The notes under the pieces are model-generated. The model had not been told where the DNA came from. It saw nothing but the letters and a program-made list of their open reading frames with translations, and ran no database searches. Below are positions 28,418 to 36,673 of a stretch of DNA of 64,000 bases, piece by piece. The translations under genes and the position numbers were made by a program. The DNA is from JAEUIG01 sp046349775 (GTDB taxonomy: Bacteria > Planctomycetota > Planctomycetia > Planctomycetales > Planctomycetaceae): positions 89,169-153,168 of the forward strand of contig JAXMBS010000004.1 in the NCBI GenBank assembly GCA_046349775.1. Direction: 5' to 3'. Within the stretch, counting starts at the first letter, position 1. Every line of letters starts with the position of its first letter.

Positions 28418-28710
28418 TCCGCGTCGTTCTGCCGCATCATCTCCGCAAGCTGGCCGGCGTCGGTGCAGAGGTGCAGCTCGACGTCGCCCGGCCGGTCACC
28501 CAGCAGTCGGTGCTCGATGCGCTCGAACTTCGCTACCCGATGCTGTGCGGCACGATTCGCGAGCACGTGACGCATCGCCGTCGGCCGCTGATCCGGTTCT
28601 TCGCCTGCGAGCGCGACATTTCGCTGGAACCGGCGGATGCCGCGGTCCCAGAACCGGTCGCGGCCGGGATCGAGCCGTTTCTGATCGTGGGCGCGGTCGC
28701 GGGGGGGTAG
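28414..28710 (+). CDS. MoaD/ThiS-family ubiquitin-like sulfur carrier
   Basis: 98 residues; ATG 28414 overlaps the preceding TGA. The sequence has the beta-grasp pattern: MIRVVLPHHLRKLAGV opening, VTQQSVLDALELRYPMLCGT helix, a basic stretch, and a C-terminal Gly-Gly (VGAVAGG) that is the site adenylated and thiocarboxylated in MoaD, ThiS and relatives. About 15 residues longer than canonical MoaD. No moaE, moeB, thiF or thiG gene is in the window. Coupling to the propeller gene suggests a shared, undescribed task. Confidence 0.8.
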   Translation: MIRVVLPHHLRKLAGVGAEVQLDVARPVTQQSVLDALELRYPMLCGTIREHVTHRRRPLIRFFACERDISLEPADAAVPEPVAAGIEPFLIVGAVAGG

Positions 28711-28728
28711 TCGGGCGAATCGATCGGC

Positions 28729-29907
28729 TTACCGCTCGCTCGAAAAGATGATCTGGGCGCTGTCCGGCGTCCAAGTCGGCATGCGGTTGATGTTGCCGAC
28801 GCGCCGGCCCTCCAGCAGCACCGGCGCGCACGGAACGTCCGGGGCCATCGAGTACAGGTTCGATTTCCACCAGCGCCGGGGAGCGGGGCCCGAACTCTGC
28901 ATGCTGAAGATCAACTGGCGTCCGTCGCGCGACCATGAAGGCGGGCCGAACATGTCGAGCTGCGGATCCTCGTTGGTGTAGAGGATTCGAATCGAGTCCG
29001 TCGCGCCGTCTGCGGCGATCGTGGCGAGATGCTTGGCGCCGTTCCGCTCGCCGACAAACGCCACCCGTTTGCCGTCGGGGGACCAGCAGCCGGCGTAGTC
29101 CACGAGCGTCCAGTCGGTGTTCTCGAACAGCGGATCGACCTCTGCCGTGTCCAAATCGACGAACACGAGCGAGGGTCGGCCGTCATTGCGCCAGCCATGG
29201 CAACACAGCAGCGTGCCGTCGGGTGACCAGCGCGGCCACCAGGCATTGGCGATCCGCCGCCTGTTGGATCCGTCGGCGTGCATGATCCACAGTCCTCCTT
29301 CAAAGCCGCCGGGATTGCCTGGATTCAGCATGAAGGCGATCTGTGAATCGTCCGGCGACCACGCCGGGGTGTTGCCATACCCGAGGTCGCGGATCGCCCC
29401 CGCATCCGGCCCCGTCAGCGTATTGACGAATATCCGGCTTTCATGAAACGCATCCAGTCGCGGCAACCCGTTCATGGCCAGGAACCGCCCATCGCTGGAC
29501 AGTGCGGCGTCGCTGGTGGCGATCATGTCGGGGGCCGCAATCAGAAACTGCGGATCGGTCCCGTCGCGGTTCATCCGGTACAGGCCGCGGAAGCCTTCCT
29601 CATGCCGTCGGCTGTGCGTCAGAGCTGGCTGGCGAACTTTTCCGGAATGGCGGAGTTCTTCGATCTGTGACGCCAGACGGTCGATCGCCCGCTCAATCTG
29701 CCGCAGTCGCTGTTCGACGGGCAGTTCGCGGCGCCAGACCGGGCGGCGGACGGGATTTCGGTCGACATCGTCTTCAACAGCCGCGGAGTTTGGATCGGCC
29801 GCCGACCGCGCGCGTGACGATTCGGTCCGGTCAAAGTCATCCACGGCGCCGACGCCGGCGGCGATCAGGCACACGGTGAACAGCGCCAGCAGAATGTCGC
29901 GACGCAT
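28729..29907 (-). CDS. Exported TolB-like WD40/PD40 beta-propeller protein
   Basis: 392 residues from ATG 29907, the Met opening a signal peptide (MRRDILLALFTVCLIAAGVG). A linker with a short coiled coil (QRLRQIERAIDRLASQIEEL) precedes at least five PD40 repeats: ALSSDGRFLAMNG, AWSPDDSQIAFML, RWSPDGTLLCCHG, CWSPDGKRVAFVG, SWSRDGRQLIFSM, TWTPDSAQIIFSS. Opening text GLYRMNRDGTDPQFL is typical of TolB-like propellers. Probably periplasmic; partner unknown. It converges with the MoaD-like gene with an 18-base gap. Confidence 0.75.
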   Translation of the reverse strand: MRRDILLALFTVCLIAAGVGAVDDFDRTESSRARSAADPNSAAVEDDVDRNPVRRPVWRRELPVEQRLRQIERAIDRLASQIEELRHSGKVRQPALTHSRRHEEGFRGLYRMNRDGTDPQFLIAAPDMIATSDAALSSDGRFLAMNGLPRLDAFHESRIFVNTLTGPDAGAIRDLGYGNTPAWSPDDSQIAFMLNPGNPGGFEGGLWIMHADGSNRRRIANAWWPRWSPDGTLLCCHGWRNDGRPSLVFVDLDTAEVDPLFENTDWTLVDYAGCWSPDGKRVAFVGERNGAKHLATIAADGATDSIRILYTNEDPQLDMFGPPSWSRDGRQLIFSMQSSGPAPRRWWKSNLYSMAPDVPCAPVLLEGRRVGNINRMPTWTPDSAQIIFSSER

Positions 29908-30030
29908 GGCGGTTTCTTTCTGGAGAGAGAGCCAGTCCGCGCACCGGAATTGAAGCGAATTGACCAGATGAACACAACTTGAGCCTATGGATTCGCTGCT
30001 GCCGTCGGCGAGTGCCAAATCGGTCTCCGT

Positions 30031-30060
30031 TTGCCCGCGCACCAGCCCGACCGCTATAGT
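30031..30060 (+). promoter_or_regulatory. Candidate sigma70-type promoter of RraA-like gene
   Basis: TTGCCC (30031-30036) and TATAGT (30055-30060) are 18 bases apart, 45 bases before ATG 30105 and in the gap between two divergent genes. Confidence 0.45.
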
Positions 30061-30104
30061 CGCGCTCCGCCACACTGACGCATCCACTCGACAATGAACC
30101 CGCC

Positions 30105-30836
30105 ATGTCCGCCGCTCCCCTGAATCGCGACCAGCTTGCCGCCCTCCAGAAATACGACACGCCGACGGTCTGCAATGTCGTCGAATTGTTCGACGTTCGC
30201 CCGCGCAGCGCGGGCTACATGAACGACTCCATCCGCGCGTGCTTTCCGCACCTGCCGCCGATGGTCGGGTACGCGCTCACAACGACGTTTCGCAGCTTCG
30301 CGCCCCCGAAATCCGGCAATGTCTACGCGGGGCTGAACGAGCAGATCGCGGGCTTCGCCGAACTCCCCGGTCCGGCCGTCGTCGTGTTCCAGGATCTCGA
30401 TTCGCCGGTCGCCGCGGCCACGTTCGGCGAGGTGATGTGCTCGGTCTACAAGGCGTTCGGCGCCGCCGGCCTGATTACGTCCGGCGCGGGACGCGACCTC
30501 GACCAGGTGGAGGCCATCAAGTTCCCGGCGTTCACCAACGGGACGATCTGCGCCCACGGTTATTGCCACATGCTGCACATGAACATCCCGGTGACAATCG
30601 GCGGCATCCTGATCGAGCCGGGCGACCTGCTGCACGGCGACCGGAACGGCGTGACGACGATCCCGGCGGACGTCGCGTCGGAAGTGGCCGATGGCTGCAA
30701 GGAGTTGATGGCGGCCGAGCAAATCATCCTGGACTACGTCCGCGGCCCCAGTCCGACGCCGAAGGGCTTCGCCGACGCCCGCAAGGCGTCGAGCGACGCA
30801 ATCAATAAGCTGGGCCAGCGGCTGCGGCGCAAGTAA
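30105..30836 (+). CDS. RraA-like / 4-hydroxy-4-methyl-2-oxoglutarate aldolase-family protein
   Basis: 243 residues from ATG 30105. Family marks: LQKYDTPTVCNVVELF, GYALTTTF, then GLITSGAGRDLDQV, which keeps the Arg-Asp pair of the active site but lacks the usual DG before it, and GDLLHGDRNGVTTIP, the variant of GDxxxxDxxGVxxxP. The family covers aldolases of aromatic catabolism and the RNase E regulator RraA; which applies cannot be told. Older annotations call it dimethylmenaquinone methyltransferase, which is unsupported. It is 11 bases upstream of the phosphate sensor kinase and could share its transcript. Confidence 0.75.
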   Translation: MSAAPLNRDQLAALQKYDTPTVCNVVELFDVRPRSAGYMNDSIRACFPHLPPMVGYALTTTFRSFAPPKSGNVYAGLNEQIAGFAELPGPAVVVFQDLDSPVAAATFGEVMCSVYKAFGAAGLITSGAGRDLDQVEAIKFPAFTNGTICAHGYCHMLHMNIPVTIGGILIEPGDLLHGDRNGVTTIPADVASEVADGCKELMAAEQIILDYVRGPSPTPKGFADARKASSDAINKLGQRLRRK

Positions 30837-30847
30837 CCCCACCGACG

Positions 30848-32157
30848 ATGACCGGCACGCCTACGTTCTGGCGCATATTCGCCGGCGCTCTGGCCGTCGT
30901 CCTGGCAACGTCGACCGCGGCGGTGTCGGCTGGCGGCGATTTCTGGTTCCCGCTGCTGATCGGCGCGCCGGCCGCCGCGCTGCTGGCGTGGCGGCTGTCG
31001 GTGCGCACGGAAGCCCTGGCGACGTCGGGCGACCCCGCGCGACGGGCGGGTCTTGACGGCGCGCTGCAGTTGCCGACTGCCATCGACCGCGCTCCATCCG
31101 TTTCCGCCGAGTCACCCCTGCTTGCGACCGTGCTGGAAACGATGATCGAAGGAGTGATGGTGGTCGACGCCCGCGAGCATCTGGTCTATGCGAATCCGGC
31201 AGCGCGGGCGCTCCTGGAAATTCCCGATCGGGCCGGCGCAGGGCGCCCCCTGCTCGAGGCCGTCCGTTCCCCCGGCATTGAATCCGCCATGCAGGCCGCA
31301 CTCACGACCGGCCGCATGCAGCGCCTCGAACTGAACTGCCGCGCAAGGAGCGGGACCGTCGCGGTCACGATCGTCGCCGCTGGCTGGAAAAGCGCGGCGG
31401 CCGGCGTTGTCCTCGTCCTGCAGGACGTCACGGGAGCGCGCCGCCTCGAACGGGTGCGCGAGTTTGTCTCGAATGTCTCGCACGAACTCAAGACGCCGCT
31501 GACCCACATTCAGGCCTACGCCGACACGCTCGCGGACGGCGCCCTCGACGACCCGGAGCACAGCCGCAAGTTTCTGGAGCGGATCATTGAGCAGGCGGAA
31601 CGATTGCAGGCGTTGATCGTCGACCTGCTCCAACTCTTCGCGCGGATCGAGACCAGGAGGCCACGGTTGACATTGCCGCTGTCGTTAGCGGAAGTCTCCC
31701 AGCGCTGCGTTGAGGAGCATCAGGCGGCGGCCGCGAGCCGCAACGTGAGTCTCACCGTCGAGTGTCACGAGGAGCCGGTCGTTCTGGCGGATGCGGCCGG
31801 TTTGCAACAGATCCTCGACAATCTGGTCGACAACGCCCTGAAGTACACACCGGCCGGCGGCAGCGTCGGCGTGGTGGTGTTCGCCGAGCCTGATTGGGGG
31901 GTGATCGAGGTCTCGGACACTGGGATCGGAATCGCCCGCGATGACCAACTTCGTGTTTTCGAGCGATTCCTATCGTGTCGATCGTGCTCGACAAGGGCCG
32001 TCGGCGGCACAGGACTCGGCCGGCGGATCGTGAAGCACCTGTGCAGATGTATCAGGGCCGCATCGAACTAATCAGCGAGCTCGGCCATGGGAGCCGATTC
32101 ACGGTCCGTCTGCCTTTGGAGGCGAGCAGTGCCTCGGTTGTGGCCGTTCGCAAGTAA
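30848..32157 (+). pseudogene. phoR: Sensor histidine kinase PhoR-like, frame-disrupted near C-terminus
   Basis: Starts at ATG 30848. Two N-terminal membrane segments (IFAGALAVVLATSTAAVSAG, FWFPLLIGAPAAALLAWRL), a PAS domain ~95-200 (MIEGVMVVDAREHLVYANPA), HisKA box FVSNVSHELKTPLTH with the phosphorylated His, then N-box ILDNLVDNALKYTP, DTGIGIA and GGTGLG. The frame wobbles near 31969-31995 and shifts near 32041, where one lost G splits HLVQMYQG; the tail GRIELISELGHGSRFTVRLPL ends at TAA 32155-32157. It would sense phosphate status with PstSCAB-PhoU and phosphorylate the response regulator at 37354. Position before pstS supports PhoR. Confidence 0.78.
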
Positions 32158-32190
32158 TCTGCTCACTTGCAGTTGCGCCGCTTGGTGTGT

Positions 32191-32235
32191 CTTAATTATC
32201 TCTTAACAATCGTGCGGTCTACTTCTTAACAATTC
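32191..32235 (+). promoter_or_regulatory. Pho-box-like 11-bp direct repeats upstream of pstS
   Basis: CTTAATTATCT (32191), CTTAACAATCG (32202) and CTTAACAATTC (32225) fall on an 11-bp period, with a degenerate unit between the last two. PhoB-type regulators bind tandem 11-bp units of a 7-bp core plus A/T-rich spacer. TACGAT at 32241-32246 could be the -10. Location between phoR and pstS fits autoregulation by the PhoB-like protein at 37354. Binding is inferred. Confidence 0.55.
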
Positions 32236-32348
32236 CGCGATACGATTCTTCCGCGAACACAGATTTCAACTCCGACGGCCACGATTTCGTCCAGTTTCGA
32301 CCAAGGCCCCGACGGCGTTCAATATTCTCGATGTCCGAAAACTCCCCA

Positions 32349-33413
32349 ATGAATCGACGACTGAGCCTATCGCTGTGTCTTGTTGCGTGTCTCTCGCTGG
32401 CGGTCAGCGGTTGCTCCAACGGCACGTCGACAACGACACCGCCATCCGGTAGTTCGGCCGCGTCGGGAGGAACGGCGACGGCTTCCGATTCAACATCGGC
32501 GGCTGCCATCGAAACGCCTGCGGTTGTCGGCGTCATGCCCGAAGGCGCCGTCTTCCCGACGGTCGCAACCATTGAGAAGGGGGAGTACAAACCCCTCTCG
32601 CGACCACTGTTCATCTACGTCAACAAGGCCTCATTGCAGAAGCCTGCGGTCGTCGAGTACGTCCGCTACTACCTGTCCGATGAAGGCCAGGCTCTTGTCC
32701 CCGAAGTCGGCTACGTCAAGCTCAACGCACAGCAGATCGCCGAGACGCGGCAGCGTTTCGACCAGGCGCTGCAGAGTGCCGGTGTGACCGCGGCCGCCGG
32801 CCCGGTCGAGGGAGAGGTCCAGACCGACGGTTCCAGTACGGTGGCGCCGATTTCCTCCGCCGTGACAGAGGCGTTTGCGGGGATTAACCGCAAGGTTCGG
32901 GCACCTGTCGGCACTTCGGGCACAGGTGGCGGCTTTAAGGCCTTGTATGGCGGCAAGATCGACATCTGCGACGCGTCCCGTCCGATCAAACCGGCCGAAG
33001 TCGAAGCCTGCTCGGCTGCCAAGATTGAATACGTGGAACTGATGATCGCCATCGACGGTCTCACTGTTGTGGTCAACAAGGCGAACGACTGGGTGGCCGG
33101 AATGACTGTCGCCCAGCTGAAGCGGCTGTGGGAGCCGGACAGCAAGGTGACGAAGTGGAGCGATCTCGATCCGAAGTGGCCCAATGAGCCGATCAAGCTA
33201 TTTGGCGCGGGTACGGACTCCGGCACGTTCGACTACTTCACGGAAGTCATCGTCGGCGAAGCGAAGAAGAGCCGGGCCGACTATCAGGCCAGCGAGAACG
33301 ACAACATCCTCGTGACCGGCGTTGAAGGCGAGAAGTACGCCCTCGGCTATTTCGGTTTCGCCTACTACGTCGAGGCCCACAACCAACTCAAGGCTCTGGC
33401 GATCGCTCCGTAG
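32349..33413 (+). CDS. pstS: PstS phosphate-binding lipoprotein, circularly permuted
   Basis: 354 residues from ATG 32349 (ATG 32331 also possible). Lipoprotein signal ending VSGC, then a Ser/Thr/Ala linker. The order of conserved blocks is unusual. TVATIEKGEYKPLSRPLFIY and YLSDEGQALVPEVGYVKLNA, which normally close PstS, come first (~residues 75-135). After linker GVTAAAGPVEGE come the blocks that normally open it: DGSSTVAPIS phosphate loop, SGTGGGFKALYGGKIDICDA, SRPIKP, then GTDSGTFDYFTE, NILVTGVEGEKYALGYFGFAYY, ending at LKALAIAP. All phosphate-binding blocks are present in one open frame. The rest of the transporter follows. Confidence 0.85.
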   Translation: MNRRLSLSLCLVACLSLAVSGCSNGTSTTTPPSGSSAASGGTATASDSTSAAAIETPAVVGVMPEGAVFPTVATIEKGEYKPLSRPLFIYVNKASLQKPAVVEYVRYYLSDEGQALVPEVGYVKLNAQQIAETRQRFDQALQSAGVTAAAGPVEGEVQTDGSSTVAPISSAVTEAFAGINRKVRAPVGTSGTGGGFKALYGGKIDICDASRPIKPAEVEACSAAKIEYVELMIAIDGLTVVVNKANDWVAGMTVAQLKRLWEPDSKVTKWSDLDPKWPNEPIKLFGAGTDSGTFDYFTEVIVGEAKKSRADYQASENDNILVTGVEGEKYALGYFGFAYYVEAHNQLKALAIAP

Positions 33414-33416
33414 TCC

Positions 33417-33485
33417 GTAGGGTGGGCTTTGCCCACCAGACATGGACTACTGGCGCGCATGATTGGTGGGCACAGCCCACCCTAC
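33417..33485. repeat. Intergenic inverted repeat, family B (GTAGGGTGGGC), copy 1
   Basis: GTAGGGTGGGCTTTGCCCACC at the left (33417-33437) is mirrored by GGTGGGCACAGCCCACCCTAC at the right (33465-33485); each half is also a hairpin (GGTGGGC/GCCCACC). It sits between pstS and pstC inside the presumed operon. A second copy is at 52706-52794. Confidence 0.8.
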
Positions 33486-33544
33486 TGTTCTGAGCGATCT
33501 GAGCGAATTGCGTCAGGCGGAGCCTGACCTACACGGCGCTGTCC

Positions 33545-34543
33545 ATGTCGTCCGCCACTCCAATCCGAAGCTCGTCGCCGGCCGGCCCGCTGGCGAAGCG
33601 CTTTACGTGGCAGCGCGCGATGGAACGCTGCATCCGTGGCGGGCTCTTCGCGTGTGCATTTCTGTCAATCCTCACGACCGTCGGTATTGTGGTCGCCCTG
33701 CTGGCAGAGACCGTGCTGCCGATCTCGTCCGGCCCAGGCCATAGCGGACCGTTCTTTGCCGAGGTGTCGCCGCGCGAGTTCTTCACGGACCCCCGCTGGT
33801 CCCCCAACTTTTCCGGAGACCAGCAGCACTTTGGGATTCTGCCGCTGCTCTGCGGGACGTTCCTGGTGGCCGGGATCGCGGCCCTGGTCGGCTTGCCGAT
33901 CGGCATTCTGAGCGCGGTGTACCTGAGCGAATACGCCTCGCCGCGCGTGCGGTCGATCATCAAACCGGTGCTGGAACTGCTGGCCGGTATTCCGTCCGTC
34001 GTCTACGGGTATTTCGCCCTGACGGTCATCACTCCGTACGTCCTCCGTCCGATCTTCCAGAATGGGCTGGGGCTGTCGGTCGATATCTACAACGCGCTCA
34101 GCCCCGGGATTGTGGTCGGCGTGATGATCCTGCCGATGGTCTGTTCGCTGAGCGAAGACGCGCTGCGGGCGGTGCCCCGTTCGCTGCGAGAAGCAGGCTA
34201 CGCGCTCGGCTCGACCAAGTTCGATGTCTCGGCCAAGGTGGTGTTGCCCGCGGCCGTGTCCGGCATTATTGCGTCGTTCCTGCTGGCGATCTCGCGGGCC
34301 ATCGGCGAAACAATGGCTGTCGCCATGGCCGGGCCGAACCTGCCGCGCTTTACATTCAATCCGCTGACCGGCGGCCAGACGATGACCAGCTTCATTGCCA
34401 GCCTCAGCATGGGCGAAACACCGATCGGCACCGTCGAATACAAGAGCCTGTACGCCGTCGGGTTGTGCCTGTTCTGCATCACACTGATGATGAACATCGT
34501 TTCACAATGGGTGATGCGGCGCTATCGGGAGGCGTATCAATGA
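33545..34543 (+). CDS. pstC: Phosphate ABC transporter permease PstC
   Basis: 332 residues from ATG 33545. Six membrane helices are predicted, the first at ~30-55 (GGLFACAFLSILTTVGIVVA). After a periplasmic loop comes the PstC core: FGILPLLCGTFLVAGIAALV, LLAGIPSVVYGYFAL, and the ABC-coupling EAA-type loop ALRAVPRSLREAGYALGSTK followed by AISRAIGETMAVAMAG. It forms the inner-membrane channel with PstA. Its stop overlaps the pstA start. Confidence 0.92.
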   Translation: MSSATPIRSSSPAGPLAKRFTWQRAMERCIRGGLFACAFLSILTTVGIVVALLAETVLPISSGPGHSGPFFAEVSPREFFTDPRWSPNFSGDQQHFGILPLLCGTFLVAGIAALVGLPIGILSAVYLSEYASPRVRSIIKPVLELLAGIPSVVYGYFALTVITPYVLRPIFQNGLGLSVDIYNALSPGIVVGVMILPMVCSLSEDALRAVPRSLREAGYALGSTKFDVSAKVVLPAAVSGIIASFLLAISRAIGETMAVAMAGPNLPRFTFNPLTGGQTMTSFIASLSMGETPIGTVEYKSLYAVGLCLFCITLMMNIVSQWVMRRYREAYQ

Positions 34544-35559
34544 GCGCTCCTGCGATCGGCACGAATGTGCCGCAGACCGGCTGGCTGACCTCTGGCAAGC
34601 GCGAGGGGCGCACGTTCCACGTGCTCTGCTGGCTGTCGACCTGGTCCAGCGTGGCGATCCTGCTCGTCCTGCTCGCCGGCATTCTGTATCAGGCCGCCGG
34701 CTGGCTCGACTGGCAGTTTCTTACGAGTTTCGATTCGCAGCGCTTTCCGCAGAAGGCCGGCATTCTGGCCGGCATCTGGGGGAGCTTCTGGACGATCCTG
34801 ATCACGATTCTGGTCGCCGTACCGGTCGGGGTCGGCGCGGCGGTGTACCTCGAGGAGTTTGGCCGCACCGACCGGTTGTCGCGGATCATTCAGGTCAATC
34901 TGTCGAACCTCGCGGGCGTGCCGTCGATCGTGTACGGCATCCTCGGCCTGACGGCCTTCTCGCGGATGTTCGGCCTGTTCGGTGAGCAGGGACTCATCAA
35001 GGTCTCGAGCGTCAGCCTGCTGGGGCTGGAGATTCCTTTGCCGCTCGGCAACACGGTGGTAGCCGGCGCGCTCACGCTCGCGCTGATGATCCTGCCGGTG
35101 ATCATTGTCGCTTCTCAGGAAGCCATCCGCGCCGTGCCGCCGTCCATCCGTCATGCCGCGCTGGCCCTGGGCGCCACCCGCTGGCAGATGGTTCGGCACC
35201 AGGTGCTTCCGGCCGCGCTCCCCGGCATCATGACCGGTGTGATCCTCGCGATCTCCCGCGCTATGGGGGAAGCCGCGCCGCTGATCCTCGTCGGTGCGAC
35301 AACCTTCGTCCTGTACGCTCCCGGGGACATCAGTTCCGTCGCCGACATCCGCGAGCACCCCTCCGGCCTGCTGCGGGCGCCGTTTGATACCTTCACCGTC
35401 ATGCCAATCCAGATTTTCAACTGGGCGCAGCAGGCCAAGGCCGAGTTCCGCGAACACGTCGCCGCCGCGGGGATCGTCGTCCTGCTCGTGATGTTGCTCC
35501 TGCTGAATGCCACGGCAATCATCGTCCGCAACCGCTCCCAGCGCAAAATGAAGTATTGA
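34540..35559 (+). CDS. pstA: Phosphate ABC transporter permease PstA
   Basis: 339 residues; ATG 34540 overlaps the pstC TGA and follows GGGAGG. First helix VAILLVLLAGILYQAAG, then the PstA core GIWGSFWTILITILVAVPVG, NLAGVPSIVYGILGL, coupling loop AIRAVPPSIRHAALALGATR, and AISRAMGEAAPLILVGA. C-terminal helix AAAGIVVLLVMLLLLNA. Partner of PstC in phosphate import. Confidence 0.92.
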   Translation: MSAPAIGTNVPQTGWLTSGKREGRTFHVLCWLSTWSSVAILLVLLAGILYQAAGWLDWQFLTSFDSQRFPQKAGILAGIWGSFWTILITILVAVPVGVGAAVYLEEFGRTDRLSRIIQVNLSNLAGVPSIVYGILGLTAFSRMFGLFGEQGLIKVSSVSLLGLEIPLPLGNTVVAGALTLALMILPVIIVASQEAIRAVPPSIRHAALALGATRWQMVRHQVLPAALPGIMTGVILAISRAMGEAAPLILVGATTFVLYAPGDISSVADIREHPSGLLRAPFDTFTVMPIQIFNWAQQAKAEFREHVAAAGIVVLLVMLLLLNATAIIVRNRSQRKMKY

Positions 35560-35647
35560 CCTCGTAAATCCGTTACTCACCACGCACGCAACGACCAGGC
35601 ACCCGCTCGTTGACTGCACTGCAGCGACTGCTCGCCCCGACTCACCC

Positions 35648-36502
35648 ATGGCCCATTCCTTCGTGAATGTCGCACCGAACCGACCGTCGGCTCCGCCCAA
35701 GGGACCGGGCGTCGCCGTGGCTGCGCCACACGGACCGCCGCCCGCACAGGTCGTCAAGTTCGAGGTCCGCGACCTGAACTTTTCCTACGGCGCAACACAG
35801 GCATTGTTCAACGTGAGCCTGTCGATCCCGCAGCAGTCGGTGACTGCGCTGATCGGCCCTTCCGGTTGCGGCAAGAGCACGTTCCTCCGCGTCCTCAACC
35901 GGATGAACGACATCATCGAAGGGACGCAGGTCCAGGGGACCGTCCTGCTGGAGGGGATCGACATCTACAGCAAGGACGTGGACGTCGTCGCGCTCCGCAA
36001 GCGGGTCGGCATGGTGTTTCAGAAGTCGACACCGTTTCCGAAATCGATCTTCGACAATATCGCGTTCGGCCCGCGGATTGCCGGCCTGAAGGACAAACGG
36101 CAGCTCGCGGAGATTGTGGAGCGTTCGCTCACCCGAGCGGCGCTGTGGGGCGAGGTCAAGGACCGGTTGCAGGACTCGGCACTGGCCCTCTCCGGCGGGC
36201 AGCAGCAGCGGCTGTGCATCGCCCGTGCCCTGGCCACCAACCCGGACGTCCTGCTGATGGACGAACCGGCGTCGGCGCTGGATCCCGCTTCGACGGCGCG
36301 CGTCGAGGACCTGATTTTCGAGCTCAAGCAGAACTATACGATCGTCATCGTCACGCACAACATGCAGCAGGCCGCCCGCGTCAGCGACGCCACGGCATTC
36401 TTCTACAACGGCAAACTGATCGAATGCGGGGACACCCGCGAACTGTTCACCAAGCCCCGCGAACAACAGACGGAAGACTACATCACCGGCCGCTTCGGCT
36501 GA
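35648..36502 (+). CDS. pstB: Phosphate ABC transporter ATP-binding protein PstB
   Basis: 284 residues from ATG 35648. A ~30-residue Pro/Ala-rich N-terminal extension precedes FEVRDLNFSYGATQALFNVS. Walker A GPSGCGKSTF, then LRVLNRMNDIIEG (PstB hallmark), Q-loop FQKSTPFPKSIFDN, signature LSGGQQQRLCIARAL, Walker B LLMDEPASALDP, H-loop VTHNMQQAARVSD, and the close FTKPREQQTEDYITGRFG typical of PstB. Confidence 0.95.
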   Translation: MAHSFVNVAPNRPSAPPKGPGVAVAAPHGPPPAQVVKFEVRDLNFSYGATQALFNVSLSIPQQSVTALIGPSGCGKSTFLRVLNRMNDIIEGTQVQGTVLLEGIDIYSKDVDVVALRKRVGMVFQKSTPFPKSIFDNIAFGPRIAGLKDKRQLAEIVERSLTRAALWGEVKDRLQDSALALSGGQQQRLCIARALATNPDVLLMDEPASALDPASTARVEDLIFELKQNYTIVIVTHNMQQAARVSDATAFFYNGKLIECGDTRELFTKPREQQTEDYITGRFG

Positions 36503-36578
36503 CGTTCTCCTGCGCAGCAGAAGCCGGCGTCTGACCTGAATGACCTTTCGCCGCAACCACCTGTTCTGGATTGACAAA

Positions 36579-36602
36579 GATTGCAGATTGCAATTTGCAA
36601 TC
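36579..36602. repeat. Short palindromic GATTGCA repeat between pstB and phoU
   Basis: GATTGCA is followed by the near-perfect palindrome GATTGCAATTTGCAATC (36586-36602). Located 72 bases before phoU in a 171-base gap. Could be an operator or an intergenic repeat; A/T-rich against its surroundings. Confidence 0.4.
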
Positions 36603-36673
36603 GTCGTATTCAACACCGAGTGCGTCGGACGGTTCACTGACCACCGACGACCGAGAACCGAAACCTCTCCGCC

